DNA of 22,416 nt from a virus, in IMG/VR virus record IMGVR_UViG_3300018048_000077, positions 1 through 22,416 of that record; one strand, written 5' to 3'. The notes below the pieces were generated by a model. The model was not told the DNA's origin and did no database searches. It worked only from the letters and a program-made list of their open reading frames with translations. How positions within the stretch are numbered: position 1 is the first letter of the stretch; each line of letters opens with the position of its first letter. The translations under genes and the position numbers were made by a program. Shown piece by piece: positions 21,857 through 22,416 of the stretch.

Positions 21857-21859
21857 GGC

Positions 21860-22225
21860 TTACTCCGGCTTGGGATTGTCGGTCTTAATCTGAGCGACCT
21901 TTGCCACCCAAGCATCAAGTCCGTTCTCTGTTATAAATTCGATCTGTGTCGCAACCGATCCGTAGGCTTCTTCCCGCTTCTGCAAATACTCAGGACGTGG
22001 ATCGACATATTCTTCTGCTGGTTTCTCTGCAGCCGTTCTCGTTGCACCGGCAGATAAGAAAGATGGTGCTGTTCCACTAAGAAGGTGCGGGGGCGTCATA
22101 CGATGAACCATGTCATCGAGGTCCGCTTCCGTCATGTCTGCGGTCAAAGGGATGTACGTCCATGTATCATCTGGAAATACGACCTTAGCCAAGCCATTAT
22201 TAATTTCTGGGATACTATATTCCAT
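21860..22225 (-). CDS. Small tail-associated protein, possible fibre assembly factor
   Basis: A 121-residue protein. The N-terminal half (AKVVFPDDTWTYIPLTADMTEADLDDMV) and the C-terminal half (RPEYLQKREEAYGSVATQIEFITENGLDAWVAKVAQIK) resemble short modules found in phage tail-fibre accessory proteins. The second recalls the common 'R..aYpSigdQLD...' stretch of fibre and fibre-assembly proteins. It lies between two fibre/adhesin genes, starting on the stop of the upstream adhesin (TAATG) and ending three bases before the fibre gene. A chaperone-like or adaptor role is inference. Confidence 0.65.
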   Translation of the reverse strand: MEYSIPEINNGLAKVVFPDDTWTYIPLTADMTEADLDDMVHRMTPPHLLSGTAPSFLSAGATRTAAEKPAEEYVDPRPEYLQKREEAYGSVATQIEFITENGLDAWVAKVAQIKTDNPKPE

Positions 22226-22416
22226 TATGCTGTGCCTCCCTGCACAGTACCGTTTTGCGTAAGAGTGACATTAGAAAAGCCACGAATATAATTACCAGCA
22301 GAACCACCGCCCGAACCGCCAGAGCCACCAGAGCCACCTGAACCGTTACTGTGGTTGCCGTTACCGCCTGTGTTGCCTGTAGAGCCTGTGTTGCCCGTTG
22401 AACCGGACGCACCATA
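22225..22416 (-). CDS. Second glycine-rich tail adhesin, C-terminal fragment (cut by window end)
   Basis: Only the last 63 codons are inside the window; the gene enters from the right edge. The visible part is GGSGGS-rich, then has the closing strand segment AGNYIRGFSNVTLTQNGTVQGGTA. It aligns without gaps to the end of the adhesin at 19778-20971, with 56 of 63 residues identical. The stop codon overlaps the ATG of the next gene. A 66-codon open frame in another phase over the same bases is a shadow. This phage therefore carries at least two related adhesins in one operon, and this one would be translated first. The receptor-contact part is outside the window. Confidence 0.88.
   Translation of the reverse strand, partial: YGASGSTGNTGSTGNTGGNGNHSNGSGGSGGSGGSGGGSAGNYIRGFSNVTLTQNGTVQGGTA

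Noticed and set aside
22215-22415. 66-codon minus-strand open frame at the right edge
   Set aside because: A different phase of the same strand reads as the conserved adhesin end, with 89% identity to its paralogue.

Overview
The window looks like a double-stranded DNA bacteriophage genome with a short-tailed (podovirus-like) gene set. It most resembles the marine HMO-2011-type phages known from SAR116 and Roseobacter-lineage alphaproteobacteria. The main clue is a family A DNA polymerase with a DnaJ-type zinc-finger insert between its exonuclease and polymerase domains, a feature I recall as a hallmark of that group. The other genes fit: T7-type endonuclease I, a class II (B12-dependent) ribonucleotide reductase, MazG, a DUF3310 protein, and glycine-rich tail adhesins of the kind common in marine phages. 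No integrase, repressor, RNA polymerase, tRNA, IS element or CRISPR array was found here, so a lytic lifestyle relying on host RNA polymerase is likely but unproven from a partial genome. The host assignment is inference.

Layout. Positions 1-8721, plus strand, hold the replication and nucleotide-metabolism module. In order: 3' end of a DnaB-like helicase; a ribbon-helix-helix protein; DNA polymerase; a 291-residue protein that may be the ssDNA-binding protein; a Cas4/AddB-like Fe-S nuclease; endonuclease I; a small acidic protein; a DUF3310 protein; another small acidic protein; class II ribonucleotide reductase; a short coiled-coil protein; a second PD-(D/E)XK nuclease-like protein; and MazG. 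Most genes overlap or abut (ATGA or short overlaps), which points to translational coupling. Sigma70-like promoters are visible in the gaps before the 291-residue gene and before mazG. The module ends at a strong rho-independent terminator (8749-8794).

Positions 8772-22416, minus strand, hold a tightly packed late module that converges on the first. In transcription order (right to left): 3' end of a glycine-rich adhesin; a small tail-associated protein; a repeat-containing tail fibre; a second glycine-rich adhesin paralogous to the first; a one-TM coiled-coil protein; a Q/N-rich virion protein built of 22-residue repeats; two small proteins; and three large proteins (627, 1128 and 927 residues) that are probably internal virion or DNA-ejection proteins. 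The last of these carries a domain seen in phage polyvalent proteins.

How the genes work together. The helicase, polymerase, nucleases and endonuclease I would degrade host DNA, replicate phage DNA and resolve branches. Ribonucleotide reductase, MazG and the DUF3310 protein would shape the nucleotide pool. The late module builds the adsorption apparatus and the ejected internal proteins. Terminase, portal, capsid and lysis genes must lie outside the window. No gene-free stretch longer than about 75 bases exists.
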